NCBI GenBank assembly: GCA_946811695.1
Contig: OX328123.1
Location: 152,667,840 to 152,731,839 of the forward strand
DNA: 64,000 bases
From: Gonocerus acuteangulatus
Taxonomy: Eukaryota; Arthropoda; Insecta; Hemiptera; Coreidae
Reading direction: 5' to 3'
Both the position numbers and the translations under genes were made by a program. The notes under the pieces are model-generated. The model saw nothing but the letters and a program-made list of their open reading frames with translations, was not told the origin of the DNA and made no database searches. Shown one piece after another: positions 12,183 through 23,734 of this stretch; the stretch's first letter is position 1; each line of letters starts with the position of its first letter.

Positions 12183-13115
12183 AGAGACGAAGCTCAAAGA
12201 CTTGATGATGTAGTCCCTGTTACAGCTTGGGCCATCTCGTCCAACATGGTGAAGATCAGAACATGCCTAATTGATATTTTTATATCACGAAAATGTATGA
12301 TTGTTACTTGTCAGTTTGTATACATGCTTTCAACACTTTCTTTCTCGCGGATATTATGCGAAACATTTCACATAAATCACAATAACTACTAAAAGGGCAA
12401 ATGAACTTATAGTAATATATTTTCTGACCCATCCCGGTCCTAAATCAATTGCCGCCATCTTAAGCCAGGATAAGAGCTTTAGTCAAACCTTGCTTCAAAT
12501 TTGTTTTCCTGTGTGACAGGTTTCCGCCCATCTATTTTTTTTTTTTTTTTTTTTTGTATGGACAGCTATTGTTATCAAGTAGTTAAGCTGTTGTTATCAG
12601 GTAGTCTTCATACATACCTGCCTTAATGATGAAAAGCACCGATCAACCAAATGTGGTTTAACAAGCTCAAAATAATGTTACAATAAATAGGAATAATCAT
12701 ACAGCAGCAAGAAAAACAATAATTTCAGCATTAAAAAATTGCGTGATTGGAACGAGCGAATAGGGTTTCATTATTTGACTAATCAAGGATAAAAAGCCAT
12801 AAAAACACCAGAAATGGACATTACATTCAGGGGTTTTTTCCTCGTTTCTCCCACTGTGCGTGTATTATGTGTGTAGCCTACTGAAATACTTTAACGCTTC
12901 TACCGGTTTTGTTACCACCGGTCGTCTAAGTGATAACTATTCGATTCAAGATTAATTCTGCTTCAAGTAATTCCGATTCAATTTATGTTTACAGAATATT
13001 TCTCTCCTTAGATGCTCAGGACATACGACGAGTTTCGTTCCTATAGTACAACCATGGGACACAATGTCTACGATTCCAACATTTCACATTATCAGATAGT
13101 TCTGGTATATTAATG
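12179..13115. other. Spacer, nothing recognised
   Basis: AT-rich with a T-run at about 12535-12555; no recognisable coding or structured repeat. Confidence 0.45.
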
Positions 13116-13480
13116 GGGAAATAAAAAAAAAAAAAAAATCAGTCCCGTAACAGGCCACGAGGGCCCTGATGGGCAGATACTATTGAGGTATCTGATTCAA
13201 GACCATTCGGCACACTAGGGACACAGTGTGATCAGTACTATGCTCCGGCCGCCTGATTTTTCCCATTGGCTGCTTCAACTGCTAGAGTTATTAGCACCCA
13301 AGGTACTCATTATTAAAATAATTAAAGGCTGGGTTGGTCTAGGGACGGTCAGGAAGGCCGAATTCAACCCATGAACGAAGACAGTAGTAGAAAAATTCTT
13401 TAGTGCTTGCTCGGGACAATGGGGCAACAGCTCCGTCAAAATGGCCTAGAGCATTTGTACCCGTTACTGGGTTATAAGAG
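13116..13480 (-). mobile_element. SINE-like element with A-run end
   Basis: The A-run at about 13123-13138 is followed by ATCAGTCCCGTAACAGGCCA, the inverse of the tail of the tRNA-related SINE at 10048-10170. Near 13405 the inverse of its head-proximal TCCCGAGCAAGCACT occurs. The middle (13170-13400) is absent from the shorter copy. A similar block begins at 63951 at the right edge. The tRNA head itself is not recognisable here. Confidence 0.55.
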
Positions 13481-13943
13481 TTCCGAAATATCTCGTACGT
13501 TTCTTTAACTCCGACTCCTTACGTAGTCCTCCTATATCATAGGCTTAAGGTACTCAGGTAAAGGAAAGATAAAAAGCACGGCAGGGGAAAACATGAAAAG
13601 TGCACCACATCAGTTCTTATGCATCAATTCCGCGAAATCCCCACCCCAACAACCCCTTGGTGCCCGACGGGGTCTTCGAAAAAATCCCGGAAACACTCTT
13701 TGTGTTCAAATACATACTTGTTGCCAGTTCAGTTTTTAGCTTTCGACTGAGGCAGTATAATTCTAACAGCGTGCAATTTCATATTAGTCATTTTACATTA
13801 AATATATACTAGTCTTATAGTCTACATTTCTTCATGCATCTGATAATCCGGAATGTTTGATAATCCGGTATGATTCAAGTTCCAAGCGTGCCGTATTAAA
13901 GAAAGTTCACAGTATAAGGGGTAAAACTACCTTGCAACTACAC
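13481..13943. other. Spacer, nothing recognised
   Basis: The open frame at 13600-13812 is short and resembles nothing known to me. Confidence 0.4.
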
Positions 13944-14143
13944 ATATTATAGTCTTCTGGTATTGACCGTGTCACAAATTTCTTTGCCGACGTTTCGCCA
14001 GTCATACTGCCAGCTTCCTCAGGGCTTAGTCTGAGATTGGGATTCTCAGACTAAGCCCTGAGGAAGCTGGCAGTATGACTGGCGAAACTTCGGCAAAGAA
14101 CTTTGTGACACGGTCAATACCAGAAGACTATAATATGTGTAAT
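13944..14143. repeat. Near-perfect 200-bp palindrome
   Basis: Arms of about 95 bp are inverted copies: ATATTATAGTCTTCTGGTAT and GTTTCGCCAGTCATACTGCC on the left, GGCAGTATGACTGGCGAAAC and ATACCAGAAGACTATAATAT on the right. They meet at GATTGGGATTC around 14040. Differences between the arms are few, so it is young or maintained by conversion. Confidence 0.92.
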
Positions 14144-15151
14144 GACTCGGACCGTGGAAGCCTACGAGTTGCCTTAGGAGAGAATTCTTCCTCGACTAAT
14201 CAAAAATAATATCCAGAAATGTTTATATGAAGAAATAAAATTTTAAAGAGGAAAAAATACGATTTTCCGAGTGGAATCCCGATGCCGAGTGAACGCGGTG
14301 CTGATTTTAAGATAGTTTTTTGAACGAGCTTGAAGTTTTTTTTGATCCTCCTTCAAAAAAATTCAAAATTAAAACCCATTTTTTTAATCTGAAAAAGTAT
14401 GAAAAAAAATTAAATAGGAAAAAATGAACATTTCGGAAAATTAAGTCGTTTTCTCAAAACTATACTTTTCAAATCAGGCGATACTCTGGCGTCTTCAATT
14501 TTCCCCCGATCAACTTCAAAGTTTAATTGTAGCTTCCTAATGATATTTGCTAGTAACGTACGTAGGAATTATTCGAATCATTGAATTATAACGATTTTAT
14601 GAGTGATTTTTGACGGATTTTTTAATAAAAAATTTATTAATATTATAATTGTTTACCATTTTCAAAAAAAATAATATTTCTTAAAAATCCTACGTACTTT
14701 ACTAGATTTGACCTTCTTCTTTCGAAATAATTTTAGTATTTCGTTCTAGACTAAAAATTTCCACCTGTACACTATCGTCCGTGAAAAAAGAGGGTTTCCG
14801 TTCGTCAGACCGAGCGCTGCCATTTTTATTTTTTTTTATTTTTTTTTCAAAGAATTGAAACTTTTTGTTTGATATAATTGAAAAATATTGATTTATTTAT
14901 TATTTATAAATTCAGGAAAATTACTTTGATTTTGCTCGCACAAGGTTGTATCACCCCTGAATATATCTAGACACATAGTAGGCTTGAAATGTAGTTAGTA
15001 GCCTAGTAATTAGGCTTAGCTGCTTAAGCTTAATTTCCATTCTCCAATAGTGTTTGTATGTTCAATAGACAGTAGGACAATTTCCAAATGGATTTACTTT
15101 TAAGTATTCCAAGTGACTTAATAGACAAATGGTATAAGTGATTATACCAGG
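14144..15151. other. Very AT-rich spacer
   Basis: Many A/T homopolymers, no sustained open frame and no internal repeat that I can see. Confidence 0.45.
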
Positions 15152-15689
15152 AAAACGTCCGTCACGCAGGAATTGCATAACTTAGCACTTTCCTCAGAAT
15201 TTGTGTAGGTTTACCCTAACGTAAGTAGGGAGGTGGGGTTCTCATAAGACCCCAATGAAAAAACGTCCCCCCAGAAAGAGGGGGTTTTAGAATTAGCAAC
15301 TTCTTTATTATTATACTTTTTTAAACCTATTACCAATATTATATAACCAAATAATAATTTAAAATGCTCAAATATGGTAATTTTTTAAATAATAAAATTT
15401 TAATCGTTTTTCATCATTTGTAATTGTGTTTTTATACAGTTAACAAAAATATGGTTTTGTTGAATAATGAAAAATTCTTAATCAAGTTAAAATTGATTAT
15501 TAATGGATAGAAGAAGGCAAATCAAGTACTTATTTAAAAAAATATTTTAGCAAAGTACACAAATTTAATCTGTAGAATACTTCATATCGGTAACTCTAAA
15601 CCTCCACAATAAATTTGCTTCATGTCATACATATGCATAAATGTTTTACAAAAACAACAAAAAATCGTTGTTTTATTGTCTAAACATTT

Positions 15690-16215
15690 CTTTCCGTGTG
15701 TCTTGGGCAAACGGAACATCAGCCAGAACGTCTATTCTCCGTTGTTGGTGCTGGTTCTGCTCATCTTCTCATGACGGGTCATACGATCATTTTGGCCGCA
15801 TGATGTATTTTGAAATCTAAGATTCTGTTGCTTTCTTTTCAATTTGTGGATTAGTCAGTTTAAGCCCAATATCTCTTAAGAACTCGACCCTCATCAGAGT
15901 TCGTAGTAGGATTATTTGCTACATATATTCCCTGAGAGTTAATGCTGGCTATGTGGAGGATTCTAAAGAAGACAGTTAGAGACCACGCCCAGCTACAGGA
16001 TATGTAGCCTACATCTTGTCAATGATGTCTACATCACCTTTTGGTAGATTATAACATATTATTATTTCTAGCTTCTCATCTCAGCCTATTATAGTGATTC
16101 TTCATCCGACTGTTCACTTTATGTTTCATGCAATGATCTTTCAGAAATATCTCTTTCCTCTTCGTCCGAATCAATAAACTCAACTTCTCTCAATCCTCTT
16201 CATTCTATCTTCATT
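15690..16215 (-). pseudogene. piggyBac-type transposase relic, internally deleted
   Basis: Reading from 16215 down on the minus strand, the acidic N-terminal-like stretch FIDSDEEERDISERSLHE appears. It is followed after a stop-laden region by YNLPKGDVDIID (compare the NLPKGGVDVMD block before the last catalytic Asp), HIASINSQGIYVANNP, and in the next frame EFLRDIGLKLTNPQIEKK. The order matches the extreme N-terminus plus the C-terminal third of the family, so most of the DDE core has been deleted. Several stops and at least two frame changes make it non-functional. The family is identified from remembered motif order, not from a search. Confidence 0.65.
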
Positions 16216-16277
16216 ATCTTATAAAAAGTAAACGGGGGTCGAAACAAAAAATTATATTGTAAATTTTTGTTACGTAA

Positions 16278-16493
16278 GTAGGGAGGTGGGGTGCTGTGCG
16301 CACCCTAAGCCAATAAAAGGCCCAAACAAACAAACAAATAAGTTTTTTTCTGATGCAAATGCTACCTCAATGTGAAGAAAAACTACTACTTAGGAAGGTA
16401 CCAAAGAGTTGAAAAGTATTTAAAATCTTTAAATTGAAAATATGTATAGAGGTAGTTAAGTCATGGGGTGCTTAGAACATCCCACCTCCCTAC
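16278..16493. mobile_element. 216-bp MITE-like unit within the piggyBac remnant
   Basis: It begins GTAGGGAGGTGGGGTGCT and ends with the inverse CATCCCACCTCCCTAC followed by TTAA. It has no coding content. It may be an independent MITE sharing TIRs with the larger element, or a terminal duplication. Confidence 0.6.
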
Positions 16494-17482
16494 TTAAAGG
16501 TTAAAATATCCTATATAAATAAAATAAAAACATGATTAGTTCTCTTTGAATTTTTTAACGAGTTTTACATTATTAAATGAGTCAACTTATTTTATAGTAA
16601 TCACATATCATCAATAAAATAGTACATCACATGAGGTCGTTAGAAAAGGAAGGCATCATAAACTGTGAGGAACTCAGTCAGAACACAGCCATATCGATAA
16701 CAAGAACATAAAGTAATCATTGTAATACAATATATTTTTTCAACAATGAGAAACTGTTCAATTATAAATTTTATAATTAATTTTCTTCCAGAGTTATGTT
16801 TATACATGGTACTACACTACTTAATAAATACAAAAAACTTCATATTTTGGTCTTTTGATCTGACGCAGGAACAGGATACAGTCTCCCCTAGTAGTAGAAA
16901 GCGCTCCTTGCGGCGGCATTGCGAACGTACGTCTGGCGGGCTAATTTTATTGAAACATAGTACAAAGTAAACCCCCTATAGAACGATTTAGCTCATTTTT
17001 ACAACACTTTTTACTAATGACTTACCCACGAATAATACCGCATTTCGTTACAATACAGCAGAAATTGCGACAGGTATGAGCATAATAGTAATTTGGGTCC
17101 TCCTAATAAACCGATTTAGTTTGTTTTAAAAAACCTATTTTCTCTGCAGATTACCACTACGAATACCTAGTTTCGTCGAAATATAACAAAAATTACGGCT
17201 GGTAGTGGCAAATTGGTAATGTGGGTCCGGAGAAAACCCCGTCCCCTTCTAATGAACCGATTTAGTTTATTTTTACAACCCGTTTCGTTGAAAATTTATC
17301 AAAAACGGCGGCTGACATGGTCAAATTAGTGTTTTGGGTCCGGGGTAAACCCCCCCCCCCCCTTCCGTTGGACAGATTTTGGTAGCTTACGAACGCGTAT
17401 AATCGTTTGCTAATTTAACGCTATATACCAAGTTTCGTAAAGAAAAAACAAATCCTCTGGCCGCTATCGTGTTACCAGATAC

Positions 17483-17611
<129 letters not shown>

Positions 17612-18592
17612 TTAAGGGGGTCATTTTTTGTGTCTACTAGGTAGGATCGATAAAGATTTAAAGAAAGTTTTCAAAAATTCCGTCATGAGTGCAACCCCAA
17701 TAGTGTGGTAGGAAAGTCCTAAAAGATTATCTCGGATTTACCGATCAGTCTTTTTCAATTGCGAATTTAGGAAGACTGATTTTTTTTGTTTTTTTTTTAG
17801 CGCGGTTCCTCCCTATCTCCATAGGGAGAACCCGCTTATGAGGTTGACCTCACGACGCGATCCGGACGTGCCGACCAGAAACTTTCTCGTTTCAGACCCC
17901 ATAGAATACGAAAATATAGGTGGTTCAATTTTGTTTATATATATATATATAGGGTGTTCAAAACTCGATTGACATCCCCCTTTTTTTCCACAGTTTTTGA
18001 AATTTAAAAACGAAACTTCGTGGGTCTTAACGTGGTCGAATATACTTTCATTAGACCTACTGCAAGACCCCTCAACTTTCTTCAGTTCTTCTCCAGAGAC
18101 CCTAACTCTGGAATCTCCAATGGAAAGGGGTTATTTTTATGACCGATTATTGTAGAGAATTGAATTTTATGTCGATTTTATATCGGTCATTTTTTTGCTA
18201 AAGTGCACCATTGAGTAACAAGTAGCCAAAAACCGATAAAACCCTTGTTTTTAGTCACTTTTTTGCCAATAACGTAGAAAGTATGACCGTAATGAAAAAA
18301 GTAGTTGATATAAACGTTGTAGAGGATTACATTTTCTTTCCAAAAAGTACCTTTAAATGCCTAAAATGTAAATAGGAATGGAGCAAAACACACTTTTGTT
18401 TTTGAAGTTTTCAGATAAGTTTATGATCAACGTGGTCTAGGCTTCCGTAAAACTTAATAAGCATTTCCTAAACTTTTAGCTCCACCTAAAAATCAAATTC
18501 AATTACTTTATAAAGAGATGAAAATAATAAATTTAAAGCAATAGAACTCACCTAATGATTAGAATTTCGTAATAATTATTTTTGTGTTGGAC

Positions 18593-18722
18593 GAATTTTT
18601 TTTTTTTGTTTCTTTGTTTTTTTACGGCGATTTGACATCTAGGCCATTTCTGCCAACATCCAGGGTGCAGCGAGGAATTTTCCCAACGAAACCGTGGGAT
18701 GAGGAAATTCCTGCCGCGGCAC
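18593..18722 (-). mobile_element. tRNA-derived SINE (S1 family) 3' part, diverged
   Basis: A T-rich start is followed by TTACGGCGATTTGACATCTAGG, CCAACATCCAGGGTGCAGCG and CCGTGGGATGAGGAAATTCC. This is the inverse of the body of the SINE at 58163-58384. The tRNA head is missing. Confidence 0.8.
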
Positions 18723-18862
18723 ATTGGGGCCAATCTACTTTTCATGTTTCAAAAAGGCTACAGCCTCCAAATCTTAACCGATTTGAATGTATTTTTTAAG
18801 AAATGAAAGCTAATGAAATTTAGAACGTCTTGTCAGACCAGATTTTTGTTTTTTGTTTCCAA
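18722..18862. repeat. Dispersed repeat shared with 5710-5852
   Basis: Second copy of the GGGGCCAATC...CCAGATTTTTGTTTT block, same orientation. At 18722 it follows directly on the SINE fragment; at 5710 no SINE is seen. Confidence 0.65.
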
Positions 18863-18970
18863 TGTTTATTATTTATTTATTTATTTTATTAATTATGAGT
18901 TCCGTGACTGTAACGATAAACTCATATGGATAGCAGAATAAAGGTCCGTTGAAGTCGCAGTCTGATTGTA

Positions 18971-18972
<2 letters not shown>

Positions 18973-19016
<44 letters not shown>

Positions 19017-19090
19017 TAAAGAAAATAAGACAAGAGGAAATTATAAGGCAACAAAATTATTCATATAGAATAAAAACTAATGGAGAAAAG

Positions 19091-19134
<44 letters not shown>
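18973..19134. repeat. Two poly(A) runs (18973-19012, 19091-19134)
   Basis: Homopolymers of about 40 and 44 A separated by 78 bp of AT-rich sequence; probable tails of plus-strand retroposed copies whose bodies are not recognisable. Confidence 0.9.
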
Positions 19135-19136
<2 letters not shown>

Positions 19137-19184
19137 CATAAATCATTTCGATTGTAGGAGACATATAGCTATATCTTGGAATAA

Positions 19185-19410
19185 AAGAGCGTTGATTTGA
19201 GATGTGTAAGAAGTATGTGGATGTATGGGCTACCCTCTGTCAGTAAATCATGTAAGTCATAAGGAATCGTCAAGTTGCTGCGTTGTCTGCAGTCGGTCAG
19301 TACATGTTTGACAGTTAGAGTTCTGTTGCATTGTCGACAAAGGGGTCTTTCTGTTTTGTCTAGTAAGTACGAATGGGTGAGTCGGGTGTGTCCTATGCGA
19401 AGCCTGGATA
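19185..19410 (-). pseudogene. LINE 3'-terminal coding fragment
   Basis: The minus-strand translation from 19410 reads RLRIGHTRLTHSYLLDKTER, then CRQCNRTLTVKHVLTDCR and YDLHDLLTEGSPYIHILLTH. It aligns block for block with the C-terminus of the LINE at 48.2-50.4 kb, including the C-x2-C-x8-H-x4-C knuckle. The frame is open over roughly 70 codons but no upstream domain is present, so it is a 3' stub. It is embedded in the 17950-19828 TIR element. Confidence 0.85.
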
Positions 19411-20504
19411 AAATTCAATGTTTATTAAATTACGTGTAAATAATTCACCAACTTATGCAATAAAACATAAAATAATATTTTATTTTTCATCTAACTTAAT
19501 ATCAGCACTGATATCATTGAAATTAAACATTCAAACCCTGATTAGTTTTTGGCGATTTGTTACTCATTGGAGCGCTTTAGCGAAAAAATGACCGATATAA
19601 AATCGACATAAAATTCAATTCTCTACAATAATCCGTCATAAAAATAACCCCTTTCCAATGGAGATTCCAGAGTTAGGGTCTCTGGAGAAGAACTGGAGAA
19701 AGTTGAGGTGTCGTGCATTAGGTCCAATGAAAGTTCATTCGACCACGTTAAGACCCAACAAGTTTCGTTTTTAAATTTCAAAAATTGGGGGGAAAAAGGG
19801 GGGTGTCAATCGAGTTTTGAACACCCTGTATTTATGTATATATTTATATATATATGCTTGTCTGTTCGCGCTCCTGACGGCTCAAAAATAGTCTGATTTT
19901 GATGAAATTCGGTACAAAAATCTGTCTTATAATTTGAAAGGTCAAGTTTGTTAACCAGCAGAATCCGCCTAGTGGAAGATGGTGTTTCGGGCGAAATTCG
20001 CGCAAAAAAAATCGTAATGCTTACGTTTTTGAGTTCATATGCTTGCAGGTACTTCTTTTATAAGTTTCTTAACATAGGAAAACTAATTAAACCATTTTCA
20101 AGGCGATATCTGTAACCGTTTCCGAGAAAGGTGGAATCAATGTTTTTGTAAGGCATTATTTGTTTGTGGTTACTTAAAATCGCGGGATTCAATTGAAATT
20201 TTGTCTACATCTTGGAAATTAATCCCAACTAATATTTTTAAATTTTGGATGTAGTTGGAGTTAAGGAAGTAAGCAAAAAAAAAATTTTAATAATAGACAT
20301 GAAAAGTTTTCAAATCTTCATGCATTTTTCGTAAATATCTCGCTAACGGTTGGGCAATCGTGGTATGTAGAAGGAAACCATTCGAATGCTTACTCAATTC
20401 TCTACAAAAAAGGTTCTGAAGCAATATTCGATGGTGCAACGTCAATCAGAGATATAAGCGCTTAAATCTTAAAAAGTGTTTGTTTTGTTTATTTATTTAA
20501 ATTT

Positions 20505-20705
20505 TAACGTTTATTTATTATTAACTACGAATTTTTAGGACGGGTTATCTATAGGTTTCCACCCTTTTCTAGCCAGGATAGGGGTGATGCCTTTTCTTTT
20601 TTTCGAAAGAAAAGCCACCACCCCTAGTGGGAATCGAACCCAGGACCTTAGGCACGGAGTGTTAAGTGCACCCGCCTTATCCCTCACGGCCACCGGGTCT
20701 CCGAT
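20505..20705 (-). mobile_element. Second tRNA-related SINE-like insert
   Basis: The minus-strand head reads GGAGACCCGGTGGCCGTGAG with an A-box-like start, then CTGGGTTCGATTCCCACTAG, a perfect B-box context. The remainder contains AAGCCACCACCCC (plus sense) and GGTTTCCACCCTTTTCTAGCC. It interrupts the family B copy between its CTTAAAAAGTGTTTGTT and TTTTAAACGGGTTTTTGGC blocks. No intact cloverleaf or CCA-end logic, so it is a retroposon and not a gene. Confidence 0.65.
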
Positions 20706-21392
20706 GTTTGTTATGTTATTTTAAACGGGTTTTTGGCTTTGTTTATCTCAATTTTTAATTGATTGTCTTTTATTATAATTGCATTTATCAGTGAAATTCG
20801 TATTTTAGTCAAATAAGCCAAGAAACTATAAAAGCTATTGGTAATACGTTTGGAATGGCTGTGGAAATCAAGATGGCTGTGGCTAACCATGATGGCGTAT
20901 AGATAAGTTTGTTTGAATTCTCCTATCTATACAACCTTCCTCCTGCTACAACTGAAGTTATCATTTCTTATTTAACCCACGAGAGAATGGACTTTTATTT
21001 GCCATGAAGCACATATTTACAGTTGATTATTACAGTGAAACGAATTTGCTAGTAAAACAAGGAACTTAAAATGACAACGAATTTTCGGTTGTTTGGAATA
21101 GAGCCTTCTCAGCAGTAGTCGAAGAGTGAGTACGTTTTCAGTACATAATTGTATTAACTTATTCAGCACTCCTCAAGAATGAGGATAAGAATTATCCGCT
21201 TCTGTGTAAGTTGGCTACTGTCAGTTTCCTGTTATTTGTGATGCCTAATCTACTCCACTTCTTTTGAGATTTACGGAACCGCGCTAAGATGACGTAGTTC
21301 CTGCGAGTCAGACTTTTTTAATCTATGAATCTCCAATTAGAAGTGATTACTATACTAATGAACCAATAGAGGTTGAGGTTGGAAACTCAGAA

Positions 21393-21394
<2 letters not shown>

Positions 21395-21457
<63 letters not shown>

Positions 21458-21503
21458 GCGCACTGACATCTGTGCCATTACCGCCAACATCCATGGAACG
21501 GCA
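21395..21503 (-). mobile_element. S1 SINE 3' end with 60-nt T-run (minus-strand poly-A)
   Basis: A T-run (21395-21454) is followed by AACGCGCACTGACATCTGTG and CCGCCAACATCCATGG, a diverged inverse of the S1 SINE tail, truncated before its tRNA-like head. It abuts a large palindrome. Confidence 0.7.
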
Positions 21504-21518
21504 AGGTACCTAAGTGCA

Positions 21519-22028
21519 TAGAATGCAACACAGGTCAAACACTTCTACTTTTTTAATCCTTTAATTCAACAAAACGTTTTCGAAATCACAACCTCATCCT
21601 CAGTGTCCTGTTAACACCTATCAAAAAAGGAAAATTACAATAAAATAATTCAAATCACCTTAGATAAGTAACACAATATGTCAACAATTATAATCAAGGA
21701 AAATAACATAATGTACAATACTAAAATTCGACAATCTAATTTTTAACCAATCACTGCCAGCAGGCGAACATTAAAATCATTAATAAAATTTCAGTGATTG
21801 GTTAAAAATTAGATTGTTGAATTTTAGAATTGTACGTAATGTTATTTTCCTTGTTGTTAACTTATTGTATTACTTGACTTATCTAAGGTGATTTGTATTA
21901 TTTTGTTGTAATTTTCCTTTGTCGATAGGTGTTAACAGGACACTGAGGATGAGGTTGTGATCTCGAAAACGTTCTGCTGGATTAAAGGATTAAAAAAGTA
22001 GAGGTGTTTTACCTGTGTTGCATTCTAT
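21519..22028. mobile_element. 510-bp palindromic (foldback) element
   Basis: Inverted arms of about 245 bp meet near 21774: ATAGAATGCAACACAGGT at 21519 versus ACCTGTGTTGCATTCTAT ending at 22028, CATCCTCAGTGTCCTGTTAA versus TTAACAGGACACTGAGGATG, and AATCTAATTTTTAACCAATC versus GATTGGTTAAAAATTAGATT at the centre. No coding capacity. Confidence 0.92.
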
Positions 22029-23424
22029 TTACAATGATGAACCTCCACAGGCCAACCAACCACAATTGTCTGCAAGGAACCTTCTAAACTGATATGAGAG
22101 AAATTCCTGCTGGGACTCGACCACCGTCTCCCGCATAAGAATCTAATAGCCCGTCGGCCTGTGTACATTTATTGCAACGATTTTTAAGATTCTTCATTTT
22201 TTCACTATTGATTGTACAAGTCTTAACTACAACAGTGCCACTTGTCAGCTGGCTAGGTAGCGGTGGGTTTGGCTGTGGGTGCGTTGCAAACTTCGGAAAA
22301 ATATGAAAATGTGAAACGATTTTAAGATTCATGAAATTATTTGGAGAAACACCTTTCATTATACAATAATCATTGGCACTTGTCAGCTGGCTGGCCAGCG
22401 GTGGGCTGCTTGTCAGCTGGGGGTCTAAACTTGGCAAAAATACGAAATTCTGAAACGATTTTAAGATTGCTGAAATTTTGGAGGTTACTAGTATTTGTCG
22501 TGAGATTAACGAAAAACATTGTCAGCTGCTCATATCTTGGTGGAAAACTTGTCAGCTGGGGGTGTATAAGCGCTGAGCGTATGGGGCGCGCTCCGCTTCA
22601 TACCGCCAGCTGACAACTTTTCCACCCACATATAAGCAGCTGACAATTTGTTTGGTCAATCATATTACAAATACTACCTACTAACAAAATTTCAGGAATC
22701 TTAATATAGTTTTTGACAATTTAATAGCGAAAGCATGCTTATATTGATAACAACTTCTGAATATATTGATTGTAATTTACAATAAAAATATTCATTTACA
22801 ATTTGTAAATGAATATTTTTAGTATCAACGTTAAAATATATTATGTATTTGCATTAAGGCATGATGAAAAAATGCATCATTTATTTGTATAAAATACATA
22901 GCACATAAAAAATTTTCGCCTGTGAATGCGTGAAAACCAGGCAACACTTGGCACAGTGTTTCGCCTAGTGTTAAAAATAACTTGTTATTATCTAAATAGT
23001 TTGGTTTGTTCACGTTCCCATATTCATCCAAATTTTAATATCTAATAATAATATAAATAAAATGTACACGTGTAAATGGTTTGATGGCGAACAATTACCT
23101 CCAGTAGTTGAAATGATTGTTCGAGATCAGTAATTCACTCAAGATATTGAAATTATTCATTTTCTTTGCTTTATTAATGTTTCATCATTTTTTCAGTACC
23201 AATAATTAGTACTTTCACATGAGAGACAGCAGGATGACCTCACAAACACTACAAATATCGAAAGTAATGATTCTGAAGGTGAAGAGTCAGACTTTCTTTT
23301 TATTAAAAAGTTTTATTAGGTAACTATTATTATTATAAATAAATTATATAATAATTTTTACAGTATTTTAAAATTAATAATATATTTTTTTAGCATTCCT
23401 TAATACAAATCTATACAAATAATA

Positions 23425-23700
23425 CAATTCTAACGGATCGCTGTCTGTATCTGGAAGATGGGGAACAATACTATTGGGAACCTTTATCAATGCAATAGCA
23501 CCCAAAATAATGATTTTTAAAATTTTTGCCTGCTTGTCTATTTATCTGTTTGTCTGTGCGCGCTAATCTCAGAAACGGCTTATCCGATTTGGTTGCAGTA
23601 TTCACTAATATATTCTGGTACGTTTCACTTAACATTTAGTGTTTGTTTCATGCGAATCGGTACATAAATAAAAGTTATGCCAATGTAAAGAATCACGTCC
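23425..23700 (+). repeat. Direct repeat copy 1 (TCTAACGGATCGCTGT block)
   Basis: AATTCTAACGGATCGCTGTC, CAATACTATTGGGAACC, ACCCAAAATAATGATTT and TGTCTGTTTGTCTGT-like text recurs at 24005-24150, about 575 bp downstream in the same orientation. Copy 1 continues into a CAGAAACGGCTTATCCGATT block of the kind common in dispersed invertebrate repeats. Confidence 0.7.
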
Positions 23701-23734
23701 AACATTTCATGAACTATCGTTAATACGATACACA

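Larger units (their letters stand above)
15225..16493. mobile_element. piggyBac-like remnant with GTAGGGAGGTGGG termini
   Basis: The left terminus GTAGGGAGGTGGGGTTCT follows GTAA. The right terminus is its inverse (CCCACCTCCCTAC) followed by TTAA, the target site expected of piggyBac-type elements. On the left the flank is GTAA, one base off. The interior contains a piggyBac-type transposase relic on the minus strand. A third TIR copy at 16278 in the left orientation bounds an inner 216-bp unit. The whole lies inside a family A element. Confidence 0.7.
17950..19828. mobile_element. TIR DNA transposon, about 290-bp inverted ends, TA-flanked
   Basis: The left end AGGGTGTTCAAAACTCGATT is mirrored at 19800-19827 (AATCGAGTTTTGAACACCCT). 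The arms continue at high identity for about 290 bp each (to near 18235 and from near 19550), with shared blocks such as CTCTGGAATCTCCAATGG and ATGTCGATTTTATATCGGTC. TA borders both ends, so a Tc1/mariner (IS630) relative is likely, but no transposase is left. The interior holds a SINE fragment, a LINE 3' fragment and two poly(A) runs. Confidence 0.85.
17798..21317 (-). mobile_element. Family B (HINE-like) element, interrupted in its TA core by a TIR transposon
   Basis: The 3' stem-loop is at the left (TAGCGCGGTTCCTCCCTATC...ATAGGGAG). The body runs to the (TA)n core at 17936-17950, where the 1.9-kb TIR element is inserted. It resumes at about 19829 with a short TA tract, then the TTCGCGCTC...GATGAAATTCGGTAC and GCGAAATTCGCGC blocks, and the 5' end at 21317 (GTTCCTGCGAGTCAGAC). 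A tRNA-related repeat at 20505-20705 is also inserted. Sister of the copy at 6241-7682. Confidence 0.88.

Noticed and set aside
11964..12392. Ser-Leu and Arg-Glu repeat proteins
   Set aside because: Both are the two strands of one (GA)n microsatellite.
18973..19134. Poly(A) tail of the LINE fragment at 19185-19410
   Set aside because: The LINE fragment is on the minus strand, so its tail would appear as T on the plus strand; the A-runs have the wrong orientation.
22084..22437. 117-residue protein and the similar 24334-24594 frame
   Set aside because: They are the same sequence in inverted arms; both are explained by the repeat, and the arms contain tRNA-like ends rather than a gene.
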